Positions 32,978-42,227 of a DNA stretch of 64,000 nt are shown one piece after another. The position numbers and the translations under genes are program-made. The notes under the pieces were generated by a model. That model did not search any database. It was not told where the DNA came from and worked only from the letters and a program-made list of their open reading frames with translations. Source of the stretch: Kribbella jejuensis (lineage in GTDB: Bacteria; Actinomycetota; Actinomycetes; Propionibacteriales; Kribbellaceae); NCBI RefSeq assembly GCF_006715085.1, contig NZ_VFMM01000003.1:620001-684000 (forward strand), written 5' to 3'. Within the stretch, counting starts at the first letter, position 1, and each line of letters opens with the position of its first letter.

Positions 32978-34027
32978 TCAGGTCGTAGTCCGGAACGCCG
33001 ACGGGTACGCGTCGCGGTAGCTCGGGATCGTGCCGGCCGGGGTCTCGACCGACTCGGCGTTGAGCATCGCGTGCACGACGGCGCGGGACAGCGTGCGGGC
33101 GCCCGCGGCGTACACGGTCTCCAGTTGGCCGAGCGCTGTCGGGTCGGTGACGCTCAGGCGGGGCTGGTCGGTCGTGGTGGACAGCGCGAAGATGCTGTCG
33201 CCGTCGACCAGGGTGTGGATCGGGTCGATCGCCCGCGCGAGCCCGTCGTGGGCGATCATCGCCATCCGCTTGGTCGCGGCCTTGTCCAGCGGTACGTCGG
33301 TGGCGACGACCGCGATCACGGTGTTCATCGACGGGCCGGGGATCAGGTTGCGGCCCGGCTCGACCAGCGGCGGCGCATCGGTCGGCGTCCGCAGGTGGGC
33401 GAACTCGTCGCCGAGGCCGAGCCGGGCGCCGTACAGGTTGCCGTCGGCGTCGATCGCGGAGCCGGCCGCGTTCACGATCACCAGCGCGCCGACCGTCGTA
33501 CCGTCGTCCAGCCGGACGCTCGCCGAGCCGACACCGCCCTTCAGCGACCGGGCCCGGGCGCCGGCGCCGGCCCCGTGGTTGCCCAGGGCAACCGGTCCGG
33601 CGGAGGCGGCCGCGATCGCGTCGGCGCCCCAGGACGGTTCCGGCCGAGCCTTGAAGTCACCGCCACGGGCCAGGTCGAAGATCACGGCGGTGGGCACGAT
33701 CGGTACGACGTCGTGGTCCCCCTGGCCGACGCGGACACCCTCGCCACGCTCCTCCAGCCAGCGCATCACGGTGCCTGCGGTGTCGAGGCCGAACGCGCTG
33801 CCGCCGGTGAGGACGATCGCGTTCACGCCACCGTTCGAGTTCACCGGCGAGAGCAGATCGGTCTCGCGCGTGCCGGGGGCACCGCCGCGGACGTCGACCG
33901 CCGCGACGGCGGTGCCAGGGACGTGGACGACGGTCGTGCCGGTCAGGTACGGCGGGTCAAGCCGCTCGACCTGGCCTACCAGGATTCCGGGGACGTCGGT
34001 GATCGCGTTCTGCGGGCCGGGCTGCAT
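32978..34027 (-). CDS. P1-family (DmpA-like) peptidase
   Basis: This 349-residue member of the self-processing P1/S58 aminopeptidase family contains the early ITDVPGILVGQVE, RGGAPGTRETDLL, VLTGGSAFGLDTAGTVMRWL, GNHGAGAGARARSLKGGVGS and GALVIVNAAGSAID. These enzymes cleave their own precursor into two chains and then hydrolyse N-terminal residues or beta-peptides. I did not place the exact cleavage residue. No signal peptide is present. It is divergent from the DUF2087 gene, with 45 bases between. Confidence 0.88.
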   Translation of the reverse strand: MQPGPQNAITDVPGILVGQVERLDPPYLTGTTVVHVPGTAVAAVDVRGGAPGTRETDLLSPVNSNGGVNAIVLTGGSAFGLDTAGTVMRWLEERGEGVRVGQGDHDVVPIVPTAVIFDLARGGDFKARPEPSWGADAIAAASAGPVALGNHGAGAGARARSLKGGVGSASVRLDDGTTVGALVIVNAAGSAIDADGNLYGARLGLGDEFAHLRTPTDAPPLVEPGRNLIPGPSMNTVIAVVATDVPLDKAATKRMAMIAHDGLARAIDPIHTLVDGDSIFALSTTTDQPRLSVTDPTALGQLETVYAAGARTLSRAVVHAMLNAESVETPAGTIPSYRDAYPSAFRTTT

Positions 34028-34072
34028 TGGATGATCCTAAATCGAGTTGCGGCCGTGTTTAGCGTGAAAGGT

Positions 34073-34585
34073 ATGAACGCCGATCAACTGTGTGGTCTGC
34101 TGGCCGAACCGTCGAGGTTGCGGACGTACTCCGCGATCGTCCTCGGCGCCTCCACCCCCGACCAGGTCGCCGGAAGCACCGGGCTGGCGGCACCGGTGGT
34201 GGTGAAGGCGCTGCAACGGCTGACCAAGGGCGGGCTGATCGAGGCGAGCCGGGACGGGTTCACGGCGGACGCCGACGTGTTCAAGGAGGCCGTCCGGGCG
34301 AGCCGGCCGGAGCGGGTGCCGCTGGATCCGGACCCGGCGCGGGACGGCGTACTGCAGTCGTTCATCCGGGACGGCCGGTTGACGCACTTCCCGACGTACC
34401 CGGACAAGTATCGGGTCGTGCTCGAGTACCTGGTCCAGTCGTTCGAGGTCGGCCGCGAGTACCCGGAGTCCGAGGTGAACGAGTTGCTGAACCGCTGGCA
34501 TCCGGACCACGCGGCACTGCGCCGCGGACTGGTCGACGCACGCCTGCTGCACCGGGAGAACGGTATCTACACGCGGACTAAGTGA
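34073..34585 (+). CDS. DUF2087 winged-helix regulator-like protein
   Basis: This 170-residue protein has an N-terminal ArsR-like helix-turn-helix (about 5-65, LCGLLAEPSRLRTYSAIVLG, VVKALQRLTKGGLIEASRDG) and a C-terminal DUF2087 domain (about 95-165, FPTYPDKYRVVLEYLVQSFE, YPESEVNELLNRWHPDHAAL, RRGLVDARLLHRENGIYTR). TAGCGT ends 7 bases before the ATG, so the transcript may be leaderless. The first part is probably a DNA-binding sensor domain; no ligand is evident. The 3' end overlaps the convergent Pat-like gene by 8 bases. Confidence 0.85.
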   Translation: MNADQLCGLLAEPSRLRTYSAIVLGASTPDQVAGSTGLAAPVVVKALQRLTKGGLIEASRDGFTADADVFKEAVRASRPERVPLDPDPARDGVLQSFIRDGRLTHFPTYPDKYRVVLEYLVQSFEVGREYPESEVNELLNRWHPDHAALRRGLVDARLLHRENGIYTRTK

Positions 34586-37274
34586 GCCGGCGGGCGGGCA
34601 TGTCCTGACGGGGCTTCTCGTTCGGGGCGATGCGGATCCGGGTGTCCAGTACGGTCGCGCCCTGGGCCGAGACCAGCACCGAGCGGAGGTCGAGGCGGAC
34701 CACTTCCTCAAGGTCCAGCGTCAGACGCGAGACCCGGTGCAGCAGATCCTCGATCGCGGAGATGTCCACCGGGTCCGACCCGCGGTACCCGTACAGCAGC
34801 GGCGCCGCCTTCACCTCGCGCACCATCTCCGCCGCGTCCCGGGTCGTCAACGGCGGCATCCGGTACGAGCGGTCGCCGAGCAGATCCGTCGCCACCCCGG
34901 ACAGCCCGAACGTCACCACCGGCCCGAACGACACGTCCTCAATCGTCGAGATCACCACCGGTACGCCGGGCGGCGCCATCTTCTGGACGACGAACTGCGC
35001 CCGGCCGGGGTCCGACGCCACCCCGAAGGTGCGCGTCATCTCCGCCCAGGCCGCCCGCATGTCGTCCTCGTCGTGGATGTGCCGCCAGATGTCCGCGAGG
35101 TCCGGCCGCATCCGCCACTGTTCCGCGGTCGCCTTCAGGATCACCTCGAACCCGAGGTCCGCTGCCCGGGCGACCGCCTCCTCGGCGCTCAGCACCGGGA
35201 ACGCCGGCAGCACCGAGATCCCGTAGAAGCTCAGCAACCGCTGCCGGTCTGCCTCGTCCAGGTCCGCTCCGGACGGGTGCCGCTGCAGGAACTCGGTGAC
35301 GTAGTCCTCGGCCCCGGCGGTGTCGATGTCCGGTAGGTCGGGGATCCGGCTGTCCGACCGGCGCCGCCATTCGCCGTACTGGGTGGCCTTCGCGAGCGCG
35401 CCGACGGCGTACTGCGGGTTCAGGAACGACGGGATCGAACCGCGCGCGGCTCCCCCGTCCTCGTCCGGGACCCGCAACTCCTCGGGCACACTCCGGGAGG
35501 CGAGGAACGTCGACACGACCGGCTTGTCCGAATCGGCGGCGGCCGCGGCGAGTACCTGCGCGATCTCGCCACCGTTCGACTGCACCGGTGGTGTGTAGAT
35601 CACCACGACCGAGTGCACCTTCTCGTCGGAGAACACCTCGGACAGCGCGAGCCCGAAATCCGACGCGGTCGCGTCCGGGCTCAGATTGCGCGGCTCCCCC
35701 GCGACCTCCAGGCCGCAACCGGCCATCGTGTCCAGTGCGAGCAGCGTCAGGGCGTCCGAGTTCGACACGATCGCGACCCGGCGCCCCTTCGGCAGCGGCT
35801 GGTGCGCGAGCAGCTGTGCGACGTCGAACAACTCACCGGTGGTGTCCACGCCGATCAGGCCGCTCTGCCGGAACAGCGCATCGATGGTTGCCGGCGGCAA
35901 CTGACTGCGCCGGATCATCTGCCCGACCGGGACGCCCTGGGTGGCGCGGCCGGACTTCAGCGCGACCACCGGCTTGCGGCCGGCCAGCCGGCGGGCGACC
36001 CGGCTGAACTTGCGCGGGTTGCCGAGCGACTCCAGGTACAGCAGCACGACCTCGGTGGCCTCGTCGGAGTACCAGTACTGCATCAGGTCGTTGCCCGAGA
36101 CATCGGCCCGGTTACCGGCCGAGACGAAACTCGACAGGCCGAGACCACGCCCGACCATGTCGGCCAGGATCGGTACGCCGAGCGCGCCGGACTGGCAGAA
36201 GAACGCGACCCGCCCCTTGCTCGGCATCAGCGGCGACAGCGTAGCGTTCAGGGACACACCGGTCGCGGTATTGATCACGCCGAGCGCGTTCGGCCCGATC
36301 ACGCGCATCCCGTACGAGCGGGCCAGGCCGACCAGATACCGCTGCCGCTTCCGCCCCTCGTCGCCGATCTCCGCGAACCCGCTCGACACCACGACCAGCC
36401 CGCGGACACCCTTCGCCGCGCAGTCCAGTACGACGTCCGCGACCATCTCGGCTTTCACCGCGACCACCGCGAGATCGACCGTGCCCTCGACCTCCCGGAT
36501 CGTCGGGTACGCCGGTACGCCCTCGATCTCGTCGGAGTTCGTGTCGGTGTTGACGGCGTACAACCGGCCCGGGAAGCCGCCGTCGCGCAGGTTCCGGAGC
36601 AGGGCGTTGCCGATCGTCCCCTCGCGTCGGCTCGCGCCGATCACCGCCACACTTCCGGGTGTCAGCAGCCGCGCGATCGACAGCGCTTCGGAGCGCTGCT
36701 CACGCGCCTGCATCACCCCGAACGACGTGTCGGTCGGCGCGATGTCGAACTCGACCATGATCACGCCGTCCTCGAACTCCCGGGCGACCTTGTAGCCGGC
36801 CTCGGTGAAGACCGTGATCATCTTCCGGTTGTCCGGCAGCACCTCGGCGACGAACCGGTGGATGCCGTTCTCCCGTGCGGCCTGCGCCAGGTGCTCGAGC
36901 AGCAACTGCCCGAGCCCGCGGCCCTGGTGCGCGTCCTCGATCAGGAACGCCACCTCCGCCGTACTGCGGCCGGTGCCCTCGTAGCGCCCGACGCCGATCA
37001 TCTCGTCACCGACCGTGACGATCAGCGCGAGCCGCTGGTGGTAGTCGACCTGGGTGAAACGCGCCACGTCCCGGTCGGACAATTCGGGGTACGGGGCGAA
37101 GAAGCGGTAGTACTTGGATTGTTCGGACACGCGGGCGTAGAACGCCACCAGCAGGTGGTCGTCGGCCGGGGTGATCGGCCGCAGGTGCGCGGTCGCACCG
37201 TCCCGCAGGACGACATCGGCCTCGTACTCCGCCGGATAGCCGTCCGGGAGCTCGTGGTCATACTGGTCCGGCAC
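34578..37274 (-). CDS. Pat-like protein acetyltransferase (GNAT plus inactive CoA ligase)
   Basis: The 898-residue product joins an N-terminal GNAT domain (about 25-180, FLIEDAHQGRGLGQLLLEHL) to an ADP-forming acyl-CoA-synthetase-like region: CoA-binding (about 205-330, VAVIGASRREGTIGNALLRN), succinyl-CoA-ligase-like (about 340-490) and ATP-grasp (about 670-890). In active ligases the segment after KPVVALKSGR contains ASHTGxLAG with the phospho-His; here it reads ATQGVPVGQMIRRSQLPPAT, so that His is absent. Catalytically dead ligase plus GNAT is the composition of Pat-type protein lysine acetyltransferases, which silence acyl-CoA synthetases. The acyl-CoA ligase at 38355 is a possible substrate by proximity. 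Confidence 0.9.
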   Translation of the reverse strand: MPDQYDHELPDGYPAEYEADVVLRDGATAHLRPITPADDHLLVAFYARVSEQSKYYRFFAPYPELSDRDVARFTQVDYHQRLALIVTVGDEMIGVGRYEGTGRSTAEVAFLIEDAHQGRGLGQLLLEHLAQAARENGIHRFVAEVLPDNRKMITVFTEAGYKVAREFEDGVIMVEFDIAPTDTSFGVMQAREQRSEALSIARLLTPGSVAVIGASRREGTIGNALLRNLRDGGFPGRLYAVNTDTNSDEIEGVPAYPTIREVEGTVDLAVVAVKAEMVADVVLDCAAKGVRGLVVVSSGFAEIGDEGRKRQRYLVGLARSYGMRVIGPNALGVINTATGVSLNATLSPLMPSKGRVAFFCQSGALGVPILADMVGRGLGLSSFVSAGNRADVSGNDLMQYWYSDEATEVVLLYLESLGNPRKFSRVARRLAGRKPVVALKSGRATQGVPVGQMIRRSQLPPATIDALFRQSGLIGVDTTGELFDVAQLLAHQPLPKGRRVAIVSNSDALTLLALDTMAGCGLEVAGEPRNLSPDATASDFGLALSEVFSDEKVHSVVVIYTPPVQSNGGEIAQVLAAAAADSDKPVVSTFLASRSVPEELRVPDEDGGAARGSIPSFLNPQYAVGALAKATQYGEWRRRSDSRIPDLPDIDTAGAEDYVTEFLQRHPSGADLDEADRQRLLSFYGISVLPAFPVLSAEEAVARAADLGFEVILKATAEQWRMRPDLADIWRHIHDEDDMRAAWAEMTRTFGVASDPGRAQFVVQKMAPPGVPVVISTIEDVSFGPVVTFGLSGVATDLLGDRSYRMPPLTTRDAAEMVREVKAAPLLYGYRGSDPVDISAIEDLLHRVSRLTLDLEEVVRLDLRSVLVSAQGATVLDTRIRIAPNEKPRQDMPARRLT

Positions 37275-37315
37275 CTAGACAGCGTACTCAACCAGCCACT
37301 GCGGAGGACGGGAAT

Positions 37316-38362
37316 TTGGTCGAGCGGATCGCGCCGGTCCTGGTGTTCCTGATCGCAGTGACCGTGATCGCGGAGCTGGCCGATCAGGCCAAGGTGTTCG
37401 ACGTCGCAGCCCGGGAGGCGGCGCACCTGGCCCGCGGCCGGGTCTGGCGGCTGTGGCTGCTCGTCGTCGCGCTCGCCACCGGTCTCACGATCGTCCTGTC
37501 CCTGGACACGTGTGCCGTGCTGTTGACGCCTGTGGTCCTGTCGATGGCACGTCAGCTGGAGATCCCGCCGAAGCTCTTCGCGTTCACCACGGTCTGGCTG
37601 GCCGGCACGGCGTCCCTCCTGCTCCCCGTGTCCAACCTCACGAACCTGCTCGCGCTGCATCCGTTCCGTGAACTCGGTGTGAGCTACCTGTCCGTCAGCT
37701 GGCGCCCTGCGATCGCTGCAATCGTCATCACGGTGGCCGTGCTCGCCCTGCTGTTCCACCGTGACCTGCCACGGCGGTACGTCGTACCGCCGACGCCCGG
37801 TGTCGACGACAAGGTCCTGTTCTGGGGCGCGACCGCGGTGTGCCTGCTGCTGGGTCCGGCGTTCGTCTCCGGCGTACAGGTGGCGTGGCCGGCGAGCATC
37901 GGTGCGCTCGTGCTCGTCGTGTTGTTCGCCGTACGGCGTCGCAGCGCGCTGCGTTGGTCGCTGATTCCGCTGAAGCTCGTCGTGACGGTGGTTGTGCTGT
38001 TCACCGTCGTGGGCTTCCTGAGCTCGCACGGGCTCGAGGACATCCTCCGACGCGTCGCGGGGACCACGTCTGAGTTGCGGCTGAGTGCGACCGCCGCGGT
38101 CGGCGCGAACCTCTTCGACAACCTCCCGGCGTACCTGGCGATGGAGCCGGTCGCCTCCAACAGCCCGCACCGCATGCTCGCGCTGCTGATCGGCGTGAAC
38201 TGCGGCTGCCTGCTGACGCTGTGGGGCTCGCTCGCCACCCTGCTCTGGCGGGCCAGGTGCGACGCCGCCCGAGTGGACATCTCCTGGTGGTCGTTCCTGT
38301 GGCGCGGACTGATCCTCACGCCACTCGTGGTGACCGGAGCCGTTCTCGCCCTGAATGGGTAA
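37316..38362 (+). CDS. ArsB/citrate-transporter-like permease
   Basis: This 348-residue membrane protein with about ten helices belongs to the ion-transporter superfamily containing ArsB and SLC13-like carriers. The diagnostic hairpin segments are SLDTCAVLLTPVVLSMARQL, SLLLPVSNLTNLLALHPF and, in the second half, VGANLFDNLPAYLAMEP. It is short for ArsB (about 430 residues). The TTG start is supported by GGAGG 8 bases upstream. It overlaps the acyl-CoA ligase gene by 8 bases, so the two are one operon. No arsenic genes adjoin, so an organic-anion or metalloid substrate is undecided. Confidence 0.8.
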   Translation: MVERIAPVLVFLIAVTVIAELADQAKVFDVAAREAAHLARGRVWRLWLLVVALATGLTIVLSLDTCAVLLTPVVLSMARQLEIPPKLFAFTTVWLAGTASLLLPVSNLTNLLALHPFRELGVSYLSVSWRPAIAAIVITVAVLALLFHRDLPRRYVVPPTPGVDDKVLFWGATAVCLLLGPAFVSGVQVAWPASIGALVLVVLFAVRRRSALRWSLIPLKLVVTVVVLFTVVGFLSSHGLEDILRRVAGTTSELRLSATAAVGANLFDNLPAYLAMEPVASNSPHRMLALLIGVNCGCLLTLWGSLATLLWRARCDAARVDISWWSFLWRGLILTPLVVTGAVLALNG

Positions 38363-40067
38363 TGTGCGCTGCATGGAGCAGAGCACCTCGGAGGTCACCC
38401 GGCAGTTTCGGGCGGCGCGGGACTTTCTCGTGGCGCACCGGGACGACTACGAGACGGCGTACCGGGACTTCAGTTGGCCGCGGTTCGAGCGGTTCAACTG
38501 GGCGCGGGACTGGTTCGACGCGCTCGCGGTGGAGCAGCCCGAGGTGCCCGCGCTGACCATCGTCGAGGAGGACGGCGAGGTCACCACGCGGACGTACGCC
38601 GAGATGGCCGAGCGCTCCCGTCAGGTCGCGGGCTGGCTGACCGCCGCGGGCCTGAAGCCGGGCGACCGCGTGCTGATCGTCCTCGGCAACCAGGTCGAGC
38701 TGTGGGAGACCATGCTCGGCTGCATCCGCGCCGGCGCGGTGATGATCCCCGCGACCACCCTGCTCACCGAAGCCGACCTAGCCGACCGGATCTCGCGCGG
38801 CCACGTGCGCGCCGTCGTCACCAGCGGCGCCGACGCCGGCAGGTACGCCGGCATCGCGGACCACTGCATCCGCGTCGCGGTCGGCGAACCCGCCGAGGGC
38901 TGGCTGGCCTACGCCGACTCGCACATCTACGAGGGCCCGGTCCCTGAGGTCGACACCGCGGCCGACGACTCGCTGCTGCTCTATTTCACCTCCGGGACGA
39001 CGAGCCAGCCGAAGCTGGTCGAGCACACGCACGTCAGCTACCCGGTCGGGCACCTCTCGACGATGTACTGGATCGGTCTGCAGCCCGGTGACGTACACCT
39101 CAACGTCTCCTCCCCCGGCTGGGCCAAGCACTCGTGGAGCAACGTGTTCGCCCCGTGGAACGCCGGCGCGACCGTGTTCCTCTACAACTACACGCGCTTC
39201 GACGCCGCGAAGATGCTCGACGTACTGGCGACGTACGGCGTGACCACGTTCTGCGCACCGCCGACGGTCTGGCGGATGCTGATCCAGGCCGACCTGTCCG
39301 CGGTCCAAGTGCGGATCCGCGAGTGCATCTCGGCCGGCGAACCGCTCAACCCTGAGGTCATCGACCAGGTCCGGCACGCGTGGGACATCACGATCCGCGA
39401 CGGCTACGGGCAGACCGAGACCACCGCGCAGATCGGGAACCCGCCCGGTCAGCCGGTCAAGCTCGGCTCGATGGGCCGGCCGCTGCCGGGGTACAGCATC
39501 GCGCTGATCGACCCGGCCACCGACGAGATCGGTGACGACGGCGAAATCTGCATCGAGCTCGCGCCGGCGCCGGTCCCGCTGATGCGCGGGTACCGCGACG
39601 CCGACGAGCTGACCGCCGAGGTGATGCGGAAGGGGTACTACCACACCGGCGACGTGGCCAGCCGCGACGAGGACGGCTACATCACGTACGTCGGGCGCTC
39701 GGACGACGTGTTCAAGGCCAGCGACTACCGGATCTCGCCGTTCGAGCTGGAGTCCGTGCTGATCGAACACCCGGCCGTGGCGGAAGCGGCGGTCGTACCG
39801 TCGCCCGATCCGGTGCGGCTCGCCGTACCGAAGGCGTACGTCGTACTGGCCGCCGGGCACGAGCCGTCGCGGGAGCTCGCCGGCGAGATCCTGGCGTTCT
39901 GCCGCGAGCACCTGGCGCCGTACAAACGGATCCGGCGGCTCGAGTTCGCCGAGCTGCCGAAGACGATCTCGGGGAAGATCCGCCGCGTCGAGCTGCGCGC
40001 CGACGAGGCGGCCAAGGTCGAGAGCGGGAATGCCGGGCAGACCTACGACGAAGCCGATTTCAAGTAG
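38355..40067 (+). CDS. AMP-forming acyl-CoA synthetase (MACS-like)
   Basis: This 570-residue ANL-superfamily ligase has P-loop LLLYFTSGTTSQPKLVEHTH, the MACS-type segment SSPGWAKHSWSNVFAPWNAG, IRDGYGQTETT, GYYHTGDVASRDEDGYITYV, the hinge GRSDDVFKASDYRISPFELE and the catalytic Lys near the end in LPKTISGKIRRVELR. That Lys is the usual site of Pat-mediated acetylation, and a Pat-like gene lies next to it. It activates a medium-chain or aromatic acid. The start may be ATG 38355 or ATG 38373. It is followed with no gap by a FetB-like permease gene. Confidence 0.92.
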   Translation: MGNVRCMEQSTSEVTRQFRAARDFLVAHRDDYETAYRDFSWPRFERFNWARDWFDALAVEQPEVPALTIVEEDGEVTTRTYAEMAERSRQVAGWLTAAGLKPGDRVLIVLGNQVELWETMLGCIRAGAVMIPATTLLTEADLADRISRGHVRAVVTSGADAGRYAGIADHCIRVAVGEPAEGWLAYADSHIYEGPVPEVDTAADDSLLLYFTSGTTSQPKLVEHTHVSYPVGHLSTMYWIGLQPGDVHLNVSSPGWAKHSWSNVFAPWNAGATVFLYNYTRFDAAKMLDVLATYGVTTFCAPPTVWRMLIQADLSAVQVRIRECISAGEPLNPEVIDQVRHAWDITIRDGYGQTETTAQIGNPPGQPVKLGSMGRPLPGYSIALIDPATDEIGDDGEICIELAPAPVPLMRGYRDADELTAEVMRKGYYHTGDVASRDEDGYITYVGRSDDVFKASDYRISPFELESVLIEHPAVAEAAVVPSPDPVRLAVPKAYVVLAAGHEPSRELAGEILAFCREHLAPYKRIRRLEFAELPKTISGKIRRVELRADEAAKVESGNAGQTYDEADFK

Positions 40068-40835
40068 GTGTCGTTCCACACCGGACTGGGCTGGGCCGCG
40101 CTCGTCGTCCTGCCCTTACTGATCGCGATCGCCGTCAGCGCGTCCCGGTACGCCGGCCTCCGTCATGACAAGGGCATCGTCACGGCCGCGCTGCGGGCCG
40201 TCGTCCAGCTGGCTGTGGTCGGCGCCGTGGTCGGCGTCGCCCTGCAGCACACGATCGGCGCGCTGGCGTTCGTGCTGCTGATGTTCGTGGTCGCGACCGT
40301 GACGAGTACGCGGCGGCTCGGGCAGACGGCGATGATCCCGGGGCAGTGGATGTACTGCGCGGCGGCGATCGGCTCGGGCGCGTTCGCCGTACTGCTGCTG
40401 CTGATCGTGCCGGGTGTGGTGCCGCGCAACCCGGCGAGCATCCTGCCGATGGGCGGGATCATCGTCGGCGGTGCGATGACCGCGACCACGCTCGCCGGGC
40501 GGCGGGTTCTCAGCGAGTACCGGAACCGGTACGGCGAGTTCGAGGCCGGGCTGTCGATCGGGCTGATGCAGCCGGACGCTTTCAAGCTCGTCGTCGGACC
40601 GGTCGCCGGTGACGCGCTGTTGCCGGCCCTCGACCAGACCCGGACGGTCGGCCTCGTCACACTGCCCGGAGCCTTCGTCGGTATGGTCCTCGGCGGCGCC
40701 TCACCGGTCCAGGCCGCCGCGCTGCAACTCGTCGTACTGATCGGCCTGGTCGCGGCCGAGGCGATCGCGATCCTGGTCGTCACGGAGTTGCTGTCCCGCG
40801 CTCCACTTCCGGACGGGCGTACGGTGTCTCCATGA
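40068..40835 (+). CDS. FetB-like (UPF0014) ABC permease
   Basis: This 255-residue membrane protein with about seven helices matches the YbbM/FetB family, which in E. coli exports iron with the ATPase FetA: LRHDKGIVTAALRAVVQLAV, FVVATVTSTRRLGQTA, ILPMGGIIVGGAMTATTLAG, LSIGLMQPDAFKLVVGPVAG and VTLPGAFVGMVLGGASPVQA. Its GTG follows the ligase stop directly. No FetA-type ATPase is adjacent, so a partner would be encoded elsewhere. Its 3' end overlaps the DUF2630 gene (ATGA). Confidence 0.85.
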   Translation: MSFHTGLGWAALVVLPLLIAIAVSASRYAGLRHDKGIVTAALRAVVQLAVVGAVVGVALQHTIGALAFVLLMFVVATVTSTRRLGQTAMIPGQWMYCAAAIGSGAFAVLLLLIVPGVVPRNPASILPMGGIIVGGAMTATTLAGRRVLSEYRNRYGEFEAGLSIGLMQPDAFKLVVGPVAGDALLPALDQTRTVGLVTLPGAFVGMVLGGASPVQAAALQLVVLIGLVAAEAIAILVVTELLSRAPLPDGRTVSP

Positions 40836-41080
40836 GTGACGACAAGGGCATCTTCAGCCGCATTGACGAACTGGTGGCCGAGGAGCACGAGCTGCGGACC
40901 AAGCACGCGGCCGGGCAGATCGCTGACGCCGACGAGCACACCCGCCTCCGGGCTCTCGAGGTCGAGTTGGACCAGTGCTGGGACCTGCTGCGGCAGCGCC
41001 GCGCCAAGCGGGAGTTCGGCGAGAACCCGGACGACGCGCAGGCGCGCTCCTCCGACACCGTCGAGGGCTACCTCAACTGA
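40832..41080 (+). CDS. DUF2630 family protein
   Basis: This 82-residue acidic helical protein contains IFSRIDELVAEEHELRTKHA, DEHTRLRALEVELDQCWDLL and RQRRAKREFGENPDDAQARS, the standard DUF2630 pattern of two helices forming a hairpin. It is translationally coupled to the FetB-like gene by an ATGA overlap. The function is unknown; a small actinobacterial coiled-coil protein. Confidence 0.88.
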   Translation: MSDDKGIFSRIDELVAEEHELRTKHAAGQIADADEHTRLRALEVELDQCWDLLRQRRAKREFGENPDDAQARSSDTVEGYLN

Positions 41081-41103
41081 AACCGCGTAGTTTCGGCAGG
41101 GTG

Positions 41104-41132
41104 CTCCGGACCAGGACCGAACTGGTCCGGAG
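41104..41132. terminator. Bidirectional hairpin terminator
   Basis: CTCCGGACCAG (41104-41114) and CTGGTCCGGAG (41122-41132) are perfect 11-bp arms with a 7-base loop. They lie between the convergent DUF2630 and CoA-binding-protein genes. Confidence 0.8.
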
Positions 41133-41158
41133 TCATCCTGTTGTCGGTCGGGTGCCCT

Positions 41159-41563
41159 TCAGGAGGCCGGGCCGAGACGGCCCCACTCGATCGCCGGGCA
41201 CCGGTCCATCACCATCGTGAGTCCCGCCGCCGTCGTCCGCGCGTAGGCGTCCTGATCGACGACGTCGAGCTGGAACCACACCGCCTTCGCGTTGATCCCG
41301 ACCGCCTGGTCCGCGATGTCGCCGGCCAGCTCGGACCGTACGAACACGTCGACGCAGTCCACCGGGAACGGGATGTCCGCGAGCGTCGCGTACCCCTGCT
41401 CGCCGTGCACGGTCTCCGCTGACGGGTGCACGGGCACGATCCGCTTCCCGTGCCCCTGCAGGAACCGTGCAACGCCGTACGCCGCCCGGCTCGTGTCGTT
41501 CGACAGGCCGACCACGGCCCAGGTCTCGCACTCGGCCAGGATCTTCCGGATCGCCTCGTCCAT
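41159..41563 (-). CDS. CoA-binding domain protein (YccU-like)
   Basis: This 134-residue single Rossmann domain reads MDEAIRKILAECETWAVVGL then SNDTSRAAYGVARFLQGHGK, IVPVHPSAETVHGEQGYATL and AGDIADQAVGINAKAVWFQL, as in the YccU group of stand-alone CoA-binding proteins. It starts 4 bases after the response-regulator stop and would be expressed with the two-component system, although a functional link is not obvious. Confidence 0.88.
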   Translation of the reverse strand: MDEAIRKILAECETWAVVGLSNDTSRAAYGVARFLQGHGKRIVPVHPSAETVHGEQGYATLADIPFPVDCVDVFVRSELAGDIADQAVGINAKAVWFQLDVVDQDAYARTTAAGLTMVMDRCPAIEWGRLGPAS

Positions 41564-41567
41564 TTTC

Positions 41568-42227
41568 CTAACCTCTCAGGTATGTCAGTACGGCGGACAC
41601 GCGCCGGTCGAGCCCGTCGTCCAGTTGCAGCTTCGCGAAGATGTTGCCGACGTGTTTGCGGACGGCGGCCTCGCTGACCACGAGCTGCTCCGCGATCGCG
41701 CCGTTCACCCGGCCCTCCGCCATCAGCGCGAGGACCTCGAGCTCGCGCGGGGTCAGCGCCGACAACGGGCCGTCGTTGCGCCGCCGGGCCAAGAGTTGCC
41801 GGACCACCTCGGGGTCGACGACAGTACCGCCGCCGGCGACCCGGTCGAGCGACTCGAGGAACTCGGCGACGTGGCCGACCCGGTCCTTCAGCAGGTACCC
41901 GATTCCGCCGGTCGTTGTCTCGAGCAACGTCGACAGGTACGCGTCGGCGACGTACTGCGACAGCACCAGGATCCCCATCGTCGGCCGCTCGGCCCGGATC
42001 GCGGCCGCCGCGCGCAGTCCCTCGTCGCTGTGCCCGGGTGGCATCCGTACGTCGGTGATCACCACGTCCGGCGGATCCTTGCGGACGACCGCGAGCAGCG
42101 TGTCCGCGTCGCCGACCTGGTCGCGGACCTCGTGCCCGGCGCGATCGAGAATGCTGGCCAGGCCTTCTCGCAACAGCAACGAATCTTCGGCCAGCACGAT
42201 GCTCAGTCGCCGAGTCGGCACGGGCAC
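41568..42227 (-). CDS. NarL/LuxR-type response regulator
   Basis: This 219-residue regulator has a receiver domain (about 6-125: LSIVLAEDSLLLREGLASIL, phospho-acceptor Asp in VVITDVRMPPG, TTTGGIGYLLKDRVGHV with the conserved Lys) and a LuxR C-terminal helix-turn-helix (LTPRELEVLALMAEGRVNGA, VSEAAVRKHVGNIFAKLQLD). A GTG at 42227 (or 42221) lies within the kinase gene, overlapping by about 25 bases. The exact palindrome GTAGCGC-NN-GCGCTAC upstream of its own operon and of the divergent ABC operon is the likely binding site. Confidence 0.92.
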   Translation of the reverse strand: MPVPTRRLSIVLAEDSLLLREGLASILDRAGHEVRDQVGDADTLLAVVRKDPPDVVITDVRMPPGHSDEGLRAAAAIRAERPTMGILVLSQYVADAYLSTLLETTTGGIGYLLKDRVGHVAEFLESLDRVAGGGTVVDPEVVRQLLARRRNDGPLSALTPRELEVLALMAEGRVNGAIAEQLVVSEAAVRKHVGNIFAKLQLDDGLDRRVSAVLTYLRG

